The notes beneath the pieces were generated by a model. The model was not told the DNA's origin and made no database searches. It worked only from the letters and a program-made list of their open reading frames with translations. 64,000 nucleotides of DNA from Aspergillus flavus. Taxonomy: Eukaryota > Ascomycota > Eurotiomycetes > Eurotiales > Aspergillaceae. The DNA lies in contig NC_092404.1 of NCBI RefSeq assembly GCF_009017415.1, forward strand, positions 2,604,001 through 2,668,000, given 5' to 3'. Below are positions 42,356 through 56,436 of this stretch, piece after piece. The position numbers and the translations under genes are program-made. Each line of letters opens with the position of its first letter. Position 1 is the stretch's first letter.

Positions 42356-45300
42356 ATTAACTACTAGTCTATATAAATTAAAATATATTTAAACTTAAAA
42401 TATTAATAATATATTTCTTTAATTATTGAGTAATAAAAAGACTTTAATTAAGAATATTATATTAATAAAAACTATTTCTAAAAATAAAAAATCTATAAAA
42501 AAATAATAAAAATAAATAAAGAATATAATTACTTAACTTATTAATAATATTAAAAAAAAGAATTAAAAAATTAAAAATTTTTAGAATAAAGTAAAAAAAA
42601 GCTAAATAAATCTAGAATAAATAGTAAATTTATATTATTTAATTTAATATTTACATTAAAATATTAATATCTAAGAATATAATTAAAAAAAATAAAATTA
42701 TCAAAAGCTAAGTCTCTTAATAAAACTTATTTAAAATTATAAATATTTCTAATATAAATAAATATATATATTTATATAAATAGAAAAAGTCTTATTAATA
42801 AAGTTAATCAGATTATTTTTATATTTATTTATTTATATAAAATAGTATAGAACTAGTTTAAACTATATATTTAAAAATATTTTAAAATTATATTAAATAA
42901 TTAATTAAATACTATATAAAAATTATTTATTAATTTGAAAAATTTATACAAATATTTTAAATAAATTTTTAAAAATATTAATACTACAGTAATAACTAAA
43001 TATAAATTAAAACAATTATATTGATAAATTAATATATTAATTTATACAGTAGAATTTTAATAGATTATATCTAAAATAAATTAGAGTATAAAGATTTATA
43101 TATTAATTTTTATTAATAATTTTAAAAAATATATAAAAAATAAGTTTATATAAATTAATAAATTAATAATATTTAATAAAATAATTAACTCTACTATTAA
43201 AATAGATAATTATTATTATAAATAATTTATAGAAAAATAGAATAATAAAGTTTAAAAAAAGAATAATTATTAATTAAAAGAATAATATAAATTAAATAAT
43301 TAATAAGAATATATAGATATTAAATATAGTAATTTTTATAAATTAAAATTTATACAATTAAATACTATTCAAAAATAAAATTAATTATAAAATATATTCT
43401 AAAAAAAAGAATATTAAAAATATAAAAAATTTTATTATAATTATAAAAAAATAGAATATATATTAAAGAACTATTAATAAAAAGAATAATTATTAATGGA
43501 ATTAAAAGTCTTAATAAATAAATATTATAAAAATAAATTAGGATTATTAAAAAAAATCAGATTTATATAATTTAAGATTACTATAAAAATTAATAAACTA
43601 TATAATAAAACTAAAGAAATCTACTATATTACTAGAATTAATAGTTCAACTATAAATAAAATTAGTAAAAAAATTAAAGCTATATAGCTTAGCGCTAATA
43701 TAGATATAATAATTAAAAAAATAAAATATTTTCTAAAAAAATAAATTAAATAATAATAATTAAATTATTTTAAATTAACTTATAGTTAATATAAACTAAG
43801 CTATATAACTATATATTAATTTAAACTAGAGTAATTTTTAAAATACTATTAAAGAATAGTATAAATAATTTAAAAATAAAATTAATTAACTAGTTAATTA
43901 TACTAATAAAAAAAGGAAGAAATTAAAATAAATTAATAATAAAGTATAGTATAATATTATTATAGAACTAATTAAAACATATATAAAATATATATTAATG
44001 TATAGAGTAAATAGTCTTAATAATATTAATTAATATAATAAATCTATTTTAAATATTAACTAAACGAAATTTTAATTAAAATTAATTTTTTAAATAAAAA
44101 AATAGTACTTAATAGATTAGTTATAATTTTGATATAAAAAGACTTTTTAAAATATTTAAAATATTAAAAAAATTTTAAAATAAATAAAAACATATATTAA
44201 TAAATTATAGTATTTATTAATATATTATAAAAAATATTAATATTAAAACTATATTAATTATAATAAATTAAAATTAAATTACTATAAAAATAAAAGACTT
44301 ATATTAATTAAATTAATAATATAATTAATAAAATAGTATAAATCTCTAGAGAATTTTTATAATTATTTAAAATATTATTAAAATAGTATCTATATTAAAA
44401 TTATGAATATTAAAATTTAAATATTATAAAAAATTTAAATTTATTAATCTAAATATAATAAAAAAAATATGAAAAAAATATATTATTAGTTAAAAACATA
44501 TATCATTAGTTAAAAGAAATATAAATATTATTATTATATAATAGAATTAATAAATAATTATTATTTCTAAATAATATATTTTAATAATAACTATATATAC
44601 TATTATATCTAGAAATAAATAATATAATTGTAATTATAAAATAATATAAATTATAGAATATTTATTATAATTAAATAAAAAAATATATATTATTATAATT
44701 ATTATTATTAATAGAACACTAGTATAAGTAATAATAAATTTAAATATAATTAATAACTTTATATTATTAAAATATTGAAAAAGTAAAAAGATTAAAAAAG
44801 ATTACAAAAAATATGAAATTTTTATTTAAATTAAATAACTAGAAATTAAAAATTAATTAAATTTTAATTAAAATAATATTTATTACTATAGTTATAAAAT
44901 AATATATTAAAAATCTTATAATTTAAAAATTATAATTTAATAATACATTAGAAATAATAGATATTTTATTTAAATAATTATTATTATTTAAAAAAACTAT
45001 ATATAAAATATAGTATTTATATTTTTATAAATAAATATACTAGTAATAGAAAAATTAAATAGTATAATTAAAATACTATACAAAAATTTTATAAAAAAAA
45101 TAGTTAATTAAATAAATAAAATAGATATCTATTAATAAATAAAAATAACGAGAAATTATAATATTAGAAAATGTATTAAATATTATTAAAGTTAAATAAT
45201 AATCTTTAAATATTAATAATTATTTCTATAAAATAACTAAGTCTATTTAAAAAATATTAAAGATTTTAAAAATTATTTAAATATTTATAAATAAATAAAT

Positions 45301-45479
45301 TAATAGAGTATTGATTTTATAACTATATTATTTTTATTTAAAAAAAATAATATATAAATAAATTAATTTAATATTAAAAAAATTATAAGCTTTAAAAAAT
45401 ATACTAAAAATAGATTTTAAAAAATAATTTTAATTATTAAAAAGTTTAATAGAATATATTATATTATTTATAAAAAAAG

Positions 45480-45800
45480 AACTATAAATGTATATTAATT
45501 ATTAATTATTAAATAAAATTATAATTAAAATAGATATCTGCTACTATTTATTATAAAGATATAAAAAAAATAAAAAAATAAAATAATTTATAAAACTTAA
45601 TATTATAGATATATATTTTTATTTTAGAATTATAAAAAATAAAAAATAAAAAACTATATTTAAATAAAATATAGATATTATAAATATTTAATTATATTTT
45701 TTAAATTTATTAATATATTAATATTATTTTAAAGATTTTTAATATATTTATTATTATATATTTAAATAATATTTTAATCTTTTTTTATAATTTTAAAAAA
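45480..45800 (+). pseudogene. Fossil gypsy reverse transcriptase (family F)
   Basis: Seen in order: a YKK block for FVKKKDG, then LNKI.IK..RY..L for LNKITIKNRYPLPL (45510-45560, with one base lost), then KLNIIDIYFYFRI (from 45593) for KLDIRDAY..FRI, and N-K-K-stop-K-T-I-F-K for GDEWKTAFR. Every difference from the family consensus in the last two blocks is a C-to-T or G-to-A change, and TGG has become TAA. The YLDD active site downstream is too damaged to read. Confidence 0.85.
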
Positions 45801-46143
45801 TATAAATTCTATATTTAAAAAACTAAGTTTTTAAAATATTAAATCTCTATTAAAAAAATATAAATAAAAAAAAGTTATTTAAAGATAACTAAAATTAATT
45901 AATTTTGAAAAATTATAATAGTTTATTAAATTATTAAATTATTAAATTATTATTAAAAATTTATTAATTAATATATATAAAAGCTAGAACTATTTTTTAA
46001 TTTTTTTAAAAAATTAAAATAATAGAAATAGATAAATAAATATTAGAATATATTTAATAAAATAAAAAAAAATAATTATTACTATATTGATTATATAATT
46101 AATATTATTAAAATTTAAAAAATTATTTTTAATAAAATTAAAG

Positions 46144-46390
46144 TATAATATTTATAATAAAGAATTATTAGTTATAATATTAATATTTAAAAAATAAAAA
46201 TTATAATTAAAAAAAGTATAATATTAAATTATTATAAAATTAAATTATAAAAATTTAATATATTTTATAATTATGAAAAAGTTATATAAAAATAAATAAA
46301 ATAGATTAAAATATTATTATAATATAATTTTAAAATTAAATATTATAAAAAATTAAAAAATAATTAAATTAATATTTTAAGCTAAGGATC
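46144..46390 (+). pseudogene. Fossil RNase H (family F)
   Basis: The frame starting at 46144 reads YNIYNKELLVIILIFKK, matching Y(D/N)IYNKELLAIV.AFKEW of gypsy RNase H. Decayed TDHKNLEYF and RQARWAE..S..F.I.Y blocks follow in order, to the ALSR-like end. The order RT-RNase H-integrase confirms Ty3/gypsy. Confidence 0.8.
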
Positions 46391-46714
46391 TAATTATAAA
46401 ATTAAAAAAATAATTAAATATAATAAATAGAGATTTATAGTAATAACTATAAAAATTAAAAATTTAATATTCTATTATAAAAATAAAAAAAAATAAAATA
46501 TTTATATAAAAGCTTAAAATAAGTAATAAGCTATTTATTAAAAATAAAAATAGAATTATATACTATTAAAATCTTAGTTAAATTTTTTAAAAATTATAGA
46601 ATATAATTATTTAAAAATACTATAATAATTTAATATAAAAATATCTTAAAATCAAAAATATATTAGAATAAATTATAAAAAACTACTATTTTTAAATATA
46701 ATATAATAAATTAA

Positions 46715-47215
46715 GAATATATTAAAAAATATAAAATATATATTAAAAATAAATTAGTAAAATATAAACTATATAAATTTATATAATTATTTAATATATT
46801 TTTAAGTTTTAGCAATAAATTATAATTAATTTTATAAATTTACTATCTAAATTAAAAAAATAAAATATAATAATAGTAATAATAAATTAATTTATTAAAT
46901 ATACTTATTTAATATTAAATAAAATAATTTTTAATATAATATATTTTATATATCTATTTATTTATTATATTTTTATTTATTATAAAATATTAGCAAAGAT
47001 TATATTAAATTAAAATAAATTACTTATATTAAAATTTTAGTAATTATTTATAGATTTAATAGAAATAGATTAAACATTAATTATAATATATTATTTATAA
47101 AAAAATAGTTAAATAGAAAAAATAAACTAAATAATTAAATCTCTTATTAATATAGCTTATATATAATATTATAAAATATTTAATAATAAACATAATATTT
47201 TTTTATATAAACTAT
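46715..47215 (+). pseudogene. Fossil integrase, first part (family F)
   Basis: The reading YIKKYKIYIKNKLVKYKLY corresponds to the YI..C..C.R.K..RHKPYG zinc-finger end of gypsy integrase, and the L-stop-IYYL that follows to MDFI..LP. The rest of the core runs to 47215, where the nested B element begins. Confidence 0.7.
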
Positions 47216-47393
47216 TGAGATTGCAAGTAGCGGTGTACTAGGAGAGATAGAGAGTAGCCAATCCTTTATAGATCTAGAGAGTAGCTATAATCTTTATATA
47301 TATAGAGAATCTAGTACATTTTTAATAGATCTATAAGACTTTTCTATTCTAAGAAGCTATTTCCTATAATAATATATTATAATTATAATTATA
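47216..47393 (-). repeat. Family B 3' LTR (nested copy)
   Basis: 178 bp, TGAGATTGCAAGTAGCGG at the left edge, which is the 3' end in the element's own orientation. It differs from 55280-55457 almost only by transitions. Each copy keeps G+C in the half where the other has lost it. Confidence 0.85.
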
Positions 47394-47997
47394 TCCTTCT
47401 CTACTTAGCAATTAAATATTTCTAAATTTAATAATATTAGACTATATTACTACGCGGAAATATAATTATATAATATTATTTCTATTATAGTAAAATAGCT
47501 TCGCGTCTACTAGATTTAATAGTTAAAATCTTATATTATTAGTAGTTTATATATAGAAAATACTATTAGATAATATTATATAATATAGACTACCATGCTA
47601 TTATATTATCTATAACCTATTGTTATTAGTAATAGTATTATTAAAATTTCTATTATTAGTTTTATAATTAGCTATTATTACCGTTTACTACTGTTTTTTT
47701 TTATTTTTTTACTTATCTCTTTCTATTAATATATTCTTTAAATTAATATTTCTACTAGTTTTTTTATTATAGATATTTAGATTTTTCTTTTATTTATAAA
47801 TATAGTAATTAGTTATTAAATAACTATCTTTATAATTTTTTTAATCTTTCTATTATAGCTTGTACTATATTAAAAAAAGAAAAAAATCTATAAAATTAAT
47901 TATTTATATTAATATTAATTACTTTTTTTAAGAGAAGTTTTCTTTTATTAAATTTAATTAAAAAATATTATTTTATATTTTAATAGAAATAAAGTTA

Positions 47998-48762
47998 CGT
48001 GGTCTTTCTACTATAGATAAGATTATTATCGCTATCTATAATAGTAAAAATAAAGTTAGTTTTAAGAATAAAAATTATAAATCTATTTATATATTATATT
48101 ACTATAGACTAATAGTAAATATTTTTTATAATAAATATATTAAATATTACTATCTCTATAAGAATTATATTAATTTTTTATTATTTAAAAATATAGCGTT
48201 ATATACTAGAGTTTATATTAAATATTTTTATTTAGATAAAAAAAGTAAATACTCTTCTTAAGAGATTTTTAAAATAGTAAAGAATTAGAATATTAATCTA
48301 GATAGTATAAGGTAGATATTACTATTTTTTTTATAGTTCTTTATTAATATTTATAATTATATTATTATATATAGTAGTTTAGTCTTAGCGTTCTTTAAAA
48401 AGTTTTACTATTTAATAGTTAGTAAAGATAAATCTAATAGAACTATTAAATTTATTAAAAGTAATAAAAAATCTATTATTTCTATAGTTATTTATATTTC
48501 TATAAATAAAACTATAATTATTTCTTATAATAAGATAATAACTTTTTTATTAAAAATTATCTCTAGAGATAATAATATTATTTTTATTAAAAAAAAGTTA
48601 ATTAATAGTATTACTAGTAGTAAAACTAATATTAATAATACTAGTTTAATTATAATATTTAAACTTTTTAAGATAATCTTATTAAAATTTAACACGAAAT
48701 TAAATTATTTTATTAAAAATTTAAATAAATATAGATTATTTTCCACGATAGTTTTAAAATAG
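47998..48762 (+). pseudogene. Long near-open frame antisense to the B element, function unknown
   Basis: Seen: one plus-strand frame runs about 255 codons with only four internal stops (for example TAA at 48259), all in the first half; the second half (about 48345-48760) is open to its end at TAG-TAA. It has no ATG start. Readable pieces are GLSTIDKIIIAIYNSKN near 48001 and a tyrosine-rich stretch (48090-48180) where TAT codons may stand for cysteines. The frame is rich in S, T, N, K and I. It lies between the 3' LTR and the pol end of the B element, in the opposite direction. I do not recognise it. It may be an antisense ORF of the element, a captured gene piece, or chance. Confidence 0.4.
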
Positions 48763-51699
48763 TAAAAAAATTAAAAAATAATATTATTATTCTCTAGAAT
48801 AGCTTTATTATTTTTTTTATTTTTTTTAATTATTAATAATAATCTTTTTATAAATAATTCTAGTATTTCTTTTACTAAGTAGACTTATTTTTTATATTAT
48901 TTAATAAATAATATTATTTTCTTTATTTATTTATTATTTATTAAGTTTTAAATTAATATAATATATTTAGAGAAGTCTATAACTAAATTTATACTAAAAA
49001 AAAGATTTTTATTAATTATTTTATTTTAATTTATTATTTATTTGTTTTATATTTTATATTTAATTATATAAAGAATAATAAAAAGATAAAGATTAATAAA
49101 AATTATTAAACTATTTTTTATAAAAGATTCAAATAGTTATATATTTCTCTATTAATAAAATTTTTATTTTAATTAAAATATTAAATTATTTTTTTTTCTA
49201 TTTTAAAACTTTAGTTTTTAGTAGCTAATCTTTATAGCAATACTAGATTTTATTTTTATTATTTTATTTCTTAGCTTTTTATACTATAACTATATATAAT
49301 TATTTATTATTATAAAATAACTATTATAATAGATCTTTTAAAATCTACTATATTAGTATTTTACTATAGTAAAAATTCTTTTTATTATTTTTTAGATTTT
49401 CTATAACTAATATATTATTATTATTACTATTTTAAATTTTTTAAAATAATTTATTTTTATTAGACTTTTTTTATATATTTAACATATTGTCTTATAATTT
49501 ACTCTATTATAATTTATTATTAATCTTTTTTTATATTTTTTATTATCTACGCGTTAAGTAATTTTTTAATTATTTTAATTTTTTTTACTTTTTATAGATT
49601 ATTATTAAAAAATTAATATAGAATAATAAAATAAATGCTATACTATTAATAATTTAATATACTTTTATTAATTTTTTAATAGTTAACTTTATTTCTTTAA
49701 ATATTAATTTAATAATATTAATATTTATAATCTCTATAGATTACTCTTTTAAATAGCTATTAATTATTTTTTATTAATAAAATTATATAGAATATAATCT
49801 TCTAATTTTTTTACTATATAGATATCTAATATATATATTTTAACTATTTATTTTATAGTTTCTAAAAGTTTTTATTATAAATTAATATCTAGTTATTTTT
49901 TTTTAAAATTATATAGTAAGATTTTAATATTTTATATCTTCTAGTATTTAATTATATATATTAATAGATATTTATTTATTAATATTTTAATATATACCAT
50001 ACATTAAAATCTATTTTTTAAACTATTGTTTTTTTTAATTTTTTAGTAGCCTTAAATAGACTCTATATAATAAATAGAATAGACTTATTTCTAATACTAT
50101 ATAATAATAGATATATATTATAAATATAGTTTATAATAGATATTTATTTTATAGCTTTATAGACTTATTTATTAATATTTTTATAAATATTTTATTAAGA
50201 TTTTCTATTTTTTTTATTTATATAAAAATAGTATAGTATTATTATATAATATTAAGTCTTAATTGATTTTATATAGTAGTATACTATTAAGAATAGTAGA
50301 TTTAGTCTATTATTTAATATTAATTTTTCTATTATTCTATAATTAATATAGATTTTTTTATATAGAAAATATATAATTTTTTTATTAATAGTGTCTATTA
50401 TTATTTTTATTACTATCTATTTTATAGTATAGTCTATTATTATAAATATCTATTAATTACTATTAAAAAATATTAATAATTAATTAATAAAATTAATATT
50501 TTATTTTTAAAATAGTTTAGTATTTTTTTAATTAATACTATAGCTATTTATACTCAAGATCTTTTTAAAGATTTTATATTATTTAGTAATTTAGATAGTT
50601 ATATATTATATTTTATATATTTTTTATTACTAAAGACTATTAGTCTCTATATTTAATAGCTTCTAGTAATTTTAAATAATTTAGATATTTAAATTATAGA
50701 TATAAATTTTATATTAGTTTATTATATTTAATTAGCTTAAAATAAAAAATTATTATTTTTTTTAAATATAGAAATAGTTTTAAGTTATATTTATTTTTTA
50801 TATTTACAAATAAAAATCTATTACTATATTATCTAATTAATTTTATTAATTATTATATATTTAGTAATAAACTATTTTTTAGATATTAGACTATTATCTA
50901 TTACTATTTTTTTATTAAAAATTTTATTTAAATTAGAGTTTTTTTTATAAATATTTTAATTAACATATTTAATTATAGCGCGGGATATTTTATTATATTA
51001 ATAGAATTCTTTTTAATAAAATTAAATTTTTTTATTTAATATATTAAATATTACAGCCTTTTTTTATAGTATTAGATTTTTAGATTATATTTTTAAACCT
51101 TTTTAATCTAGCGAATAAGATATTTTAAATATATCTTTATAATATTTAGATACTATAAGCTATTATAATCTATTATTATAGTAGTAATAATATTATTTTT
51201 AATATAATATTTCTATATTTAGATTATTTTTTTAATTATATATAGTTTTCTTTTTATATTAAATAATTCTATTCTATAAGACTTAGCTTTTTACTATTAA
51301 ATATTATAAAGAATAGTTTTTTATCTATTTTTATTAAAATAAAACTATTTCTATAATCTACTCTAAAGTATTAATTTTAATATAAAAGACTTTTTATATA
51401 TTAATTATTATTAAAATTAATATAATTATAAGTATTTTTTTTAGATTTTCCAAAAATAAATTTATAAAATATTAATTAAATAATTAATTAATATTTATTA
51501 ATATATATTATTATATTATCTTTTTTAAATAATTTATATAGTAATATTATAATCTTAATAAATAATTATATAAAATATCTATAATATATTATAAGTTTTA
51601 AAAATTAGTATACTTTATATATATTTTAAAACTATAATTATTTTTTAATAATATTTAGTTTTATTAGTATAGAATATATTTTATTCTTTTTTATAATAT

Positions 51700-51960
51700 A
51701 ATTATAGAACTTTAGTTTTTTTTTATAAAAAAATATATATTTATTTCTTTATATATATAATTTTTTTTATAAAGTATCTAAAATAATATATAGATATTTC
51801 TTATTTTTTTTTTTATAATTTTAAAAAAATTAGAATATTATTAAGATATATAGTATAGAATATTTCTATATATAGTACTAAAATTTAATTTATTATAGTT
51901 TAAAAGATTACTAATATTTTATAAAGTTTAAAAAATATAGTAAATTATTTAAACTTTTTA
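51700..51960 (-). pseudogene. Fossil reverse transcriptase of the nested B element
   Basis: Minus-strand reading gives YLNNILIFL, the decayed YLDDILIFS active site. Its continuation aligns base by base, across the junction, with 41455-41667 joined to 57118-57329, so it is the uncut reference for the outer B copy. Confidence 0.8.
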
Positions 51961-52311
51961 AAATTAATATTGAATATTATTTTTCATATAAATAGTTTAT
52001 TAATTTTAATTTACTAATATCTTAATAAAAAATTTAGTTTAAATAGATATTTAATTTATTCTATTATATTAATAAATTCTTAAATTCTAGATAATAAATA
52101 TTTTTTTATTATTATTTTATTTAATATATAATAGTTAACATATATTTATTACTTTTTATTAGATTTTTTAATAAAGACTATAGAAGATCTTTATATAAAA
52201 GTAAATAGTTATATTAAATTAATTTTAATTATTATAATAATTTATATCTTAAGCTCTACAAGCTTTTTTTAATAATAAAAAATAAATATTAATATTTATT
52301 AATAATATATT

Positions 52312-52997
52312 TGTTACAGACCCTTGTCTAACGCACCTTATCGAAGGTAGATATATAAGATAGAATAATAATAGAATAGTAATAGCCGATTTCTAAGTAA
52401 AAGACATCTAATAAATTATTTATCTAGTAGTTATTTAGGAAAGACCATGAACGCTAATAATAACTCTATTATATAATATTTATTTTAATATCTATTCTAG
52501 AGAAAGTATACCGGGAGTATATAATACTATATATTATAATTAGATATACTCTATAATCTATCTCTAGAGAAGTTATAATAAAAGTAGATATTTAAGAATA
52601 TATAAGAATACTTATTTTATATACTTAGTTTAGTTCTTTATAATTAATATATATTATTATTATAGAGTTATCTTTAGTAGTAAGACTAATCTTAATTTAT
52701 TTATACTCTTTTAACTATTAGATATATATATTTAATAGATCTAGTTTTTTAGACTTAAGTCTAGTATTAACAATAGTCTTATATTAACTATATCTCTATA
52801 AAAATAATAGTCTAGTATTAATAATAGTCTTATATTGACTGTATCTCTATAATAACAATAGTCTAGTATTAATAATAATCTTATATTAATTGTATCCCTG
52901 TGACAACAATAGTTGGAGAACGATTTTAGATTAGTAACCCTTAAAATATGGTCCGCTAACTAATCTTAGACTTAATGACAAAGCCCCGGGCGTAATA
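52312..52997 (+). mobile_element. Solo LTR of family F inside the nested B element
   Basis: 686 bp starting TGTTACAGACCCTTGTC and ending CCCCGGGCGTAATA, flanked by the perfect duplication ATATT (52307-52311, 52998-53002). It keeps more G+C than either LTR of the full F element, in keeping with a younger insertion. No F interior adjoins it, so the element was lost by recombination between its LTRs. Confidence 0.9.
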
Positions 52998-53821
52998 ATA
53001 TTATTTATATTAATTTTATAAATTAATTCTTTTCTCAGTAAAAGTTTTATAAATAGCTCTTTTTTAAAAATATTATTATATTTAAAAATTATAGATTTTA
53101 TTTTTATTCTAAAATCTATTTTTTTATAGTCAAAATAAAAAAAACTATATTTTATTTTTTTTCTATATTATTTTTATAACTATTTATATTAAAATAAAAT
53201 TTAGTAATATTTTATCTATTTATATATAGTATCTAGAATTTATTAATTAAATTTTATAGAATCTATCTTAGCTATTTTATAATATTATTTTAAATATTTA
53301 TTAATTAATATATAGATTAATATTCTATAGCTAATCCTTTTTACAAATAAAATTAAATTTTTTAAGTTTAATAGTCTAAATATTAACTCTTTTTAGTTAT
53401 TTTTTAATTTTTAAAAATAAAACATAAATACTATTAATTTTTAATTTTTTTTTATTAAAAAGATTTATCTCTAAAAATATTTTAATCTATTTTTATAATT
53501 AAAGATCTTTTTTTATTAGAGTTTACATAATAAATATATAGCTAATTTTAAAATATATTAAAATATATATTATATATTATATTAGACTATATCTAATTAT
53601 TATTTTATAGTAAGATATAGTATTTTCTAAAGTATATAAATATTTACTATATTTATATAATATCTTTAAAAAATTTATATCTATAGCTTCTTTTTTTTTA
53701 ATAAATCTAAAATTTTAAGCTAGTCTATATTATTTAAAAATTTTTTTATTTAGTTAATTAATATCTTTTTTATTTAATAATCTTAGTTTTTTTTTAAACA
53801 CGTCTTTCTTTTGATTTAAAT

Positions 53822-53866
53822 AATAGTTTTTAATAAAATATTTTAATTTATTATAATTATAATATT
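53822..53866 (-). pseudogene. Fossil gag zinc knuckle of the nested B element
   Basis: Minus-strand reading KYYNYNKLKYFIKNY has tyrosine at each C/H position of CX2CX4HX4C. It fixes the orientation of the element as right to left. Confidence 0.8.
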
Positions 53867-55279
53867 TCTAGCTATTTCTATATTTTTTATTATACTTTTT
53901 TAAGCTATTTCTACTATAATATTTTAAAAAATTATATCTTTTGGCTTTGTATATAGTATTAAGATTTATTAAATCTATTTATTAACTATTAATCTCTAAT
54001 AATCTTTTATTATATAATTTAAAATAGTAAATATTTTTAAAAATAGTCTTTTTTATTTATATTAAATAAATTTTTTTATTATAATATTAAAAGTCTCTAG
54101 AGAATTTATTTTTTTAGTTTATTTAATCTATAGACTTTTTTTCACTCGCGTAATAAAATAGTAGATGTAGATATATTTTATAAATAGAGATAATAAATAA
54201 ATTATAGTATTAGTATAAGTATTAATATAGATCTATATTAATTTTATTTTTTAAAAATATCTATTATAGACTTTTTATTATTTATTTTTATCTTAATATT
54301 TATTAAAATTATTATAGATCTATTTTTTAAACCTTTTAAATACAGTAATAAAATTTTTATTTTTTACTAAAATATATTATTTCTTTATTTTTTAATATTT
54401 TTAAATAGTTTTAATAATCTTCTACTTAATAATAATTATTTTTCTAACTTTAGAGATTTCTTTCTACGCGAGAATTTACTTATTTTTAAAATATTAATTA
54501 ATTTATTATAATTATTTATTTATTATCTTATTTTTAAAATAACTATTATATTTTAAAATCTAATTAAGATTAAACATTTTTTAATAAAAATAATTATTTA
54601 TCTATATCAAAACTTTTTCTATTATAGATATTCTAATTCTTTTTATTATAATTAATAGAATATTACTATTTAATATATATATTAATAAAATATTTTATAA
54701 AATAATAAATAGAATAATTTAATTAATTATTCATTAAATACCTTCTCTAATAATATACTAAGTTATTTTTTTATAGTCTATTTAGTAATAAGATTTATTA
54801 TTTATTATACTATAAATTTTATTATTTAAATATATTATTCTATTATTTATATTTATTTCTTTATAGATATAATTAGTATTTTAAATATAACTTAGACTTT
54901 TTTATTATTAATTATTTATTTTACTTAGTTAATAAACTAGTTAAAAATAAATTTTTTTTCTAGCTACTACTACTATTACTAGAAGTTTTAAAATTATTTA
55001 GATAGCTATTACTAATTTTAAGAAGATTATTATTTTTTTATTTTAATAATACTTTAGATAGTAGTAAATTTATATATTTTTAATATTAAAGTATTTAATT
55101 AATAAAATCTCTTTTTTTAATTATATACTATTTTTTATAGATAGCTTAACTAGTAATATTACTTAGCTTTTTATTAAGATCTATTATATCTTTTTATAAC
55201 TATAGAATTTAAACGAGTATTATAGAACTATATTAAATAAAATTAAAGCTTTGTCTTTAAATTTAAATATATTATTAAA

Positions 55280-55457
55280 TAAGATTATAAGTAGTAATAT
55301 ATTAAAAAAGATAAAGAGTGGCTAATTTTTTATAAATCTAGAGAATAGCTACAATCTTTATATATATATAGAATCTAGTACATTTTTAGTAGATTTATAA
55401 GGTTCTTCTATTCTAAGGAGCTGTTCCTTGTAGCAGTACGTCGTAGCCACGATCACA
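55280..55457 (-). repeat. Family B 5' LTR (nested copy)
   Basis: 178 bp ending GCCACGATCACA on the plus strand. It is the partner of 47216-47393 and is followed by the target duplication CTAT. Confidence 0.85.
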
Positions 55458-55760
55458 CTATAGATATTATATTAGAATAATAAACAAATTAAAAAATAAA
55501 TTAATAATATTAATTATTAATTAAAAGTATAAGATTTAATAAAAAGAATATATTTTATATTTTATATCTTATTATTAAAATCTATACTAGAAAATATTAA
55601 AATCTGTAAAAATATTAAATCTAATAAAAAAATAGAATATAAAATTGAAAAAATATTAAAATATAAAGAAATTAATAGAAAATTATATTATCTAATAAAA
55701 TAGAAAATTCATAATATTTTAAAAAATTTATAGAAATCTATTAAAAATTTAATAGACTAT
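55458..55760 (+). pseudogene. Fossil integrase tail and chromodomain (family F)
   Basis: Seen: 55548-55583 reads IYFIFYILLLKS, which is IHPVFHVSLLEP of the integrase C-terminus. From 55638 the frame gives YKIEKILKYKEINRKLYYL, then I-K-stop and a decayed W.P..NL, matching a chromodomain (Y.VEKIL..R...G.L.YLVKW.G.....TWEP..NL). Aromatic-cage tryptophans are now stops. This places the chromodomain at the end of pol, as in fungal chromoviruses. Confidence 0.8.
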
Positions 55761-56436
55761 TATTAATTAATAGAATAATACTATTAGTAATAAAATTAAA
55801 TTTTATTTAAAAAAAAGATTATTTATTATCTAAATTAAATTAAAATTAAATAATATAGTATTAAAAAAGTAATATTTAATTTATTAAAAAAATACTTTAG
55901 CTTATAAAAATTTTTAATATTAAAAAACTTTTTTTATTAAATTACTTTATAAAGAGAGAATTATATTTTAATATATAATTATTATATTTTATTGAAAAAT
56001 ATTATTATTTCTATAAATAAAAAACCTTTAATATTATCTTTTATATTTTTTAAAAATATTTTAATTAATTTTATTAAATCTTTTTAAATTTAGAAATAAT
56101 TTTCTCTTAATTATAATAAAGATTTTTGTATTTATATTTACTATATAACTATTTTAAATATTTTTAATTATAATAAGTCTATTTTATATAATTTTTATTA
56201 TTAAAATCTATTATATAAGATTTATTACTTTAGATATAATAATTATAAAAATTATTAATAGTAGAATTATTAATTAAAAATTATATAATATTAAAAAAAA
56301 TCTATTTTATTTATATATTTTATTAAATATAAATATAATAAATTAATATAATAAAAAATTAAAAAAAGAGAATCTTTTATTTAAATAAATCTATAATATT
56401 ATATTTTTAAGAATAAAAGTTTTAAAAAAAAGATAA

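Larger units (their letters stand above)
47216..55457 (-). mobile_element. Ty3/gypsy family B element nested inside F, minus orientation
   Basis: Seen: LTRs of exactly 178 bp at 47216-47393 and 55280-55457, flanked by CTAT on both sides (47212-47215, 55458-55461). Minus-strand fossils: a zinc knuckle (53822-53866) and RT (51800-51960, YLNNILIFL for YLDDILIFS), in 5' to 3' order from right to left. The sequence matches the plus-strand B copy at 38994-41667 and 57118-57329. It contains an F-family solo LTR (52312-52997) and a long plus-strand near-open frame of unknown origin (47998-48762). Net length without the solo LTR is about 7.6 kb. Confidence 0.85.

Noticed and set aside
41668..52997. 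One 11-kb element with LTRs at 41668 and 52312
   Set aside because: The LTR at 52312 has its own duplication (ATATT) and lies inside the nested B element. The partner of 41668 is at 56437-57117, sharing the duplication TAAAT.
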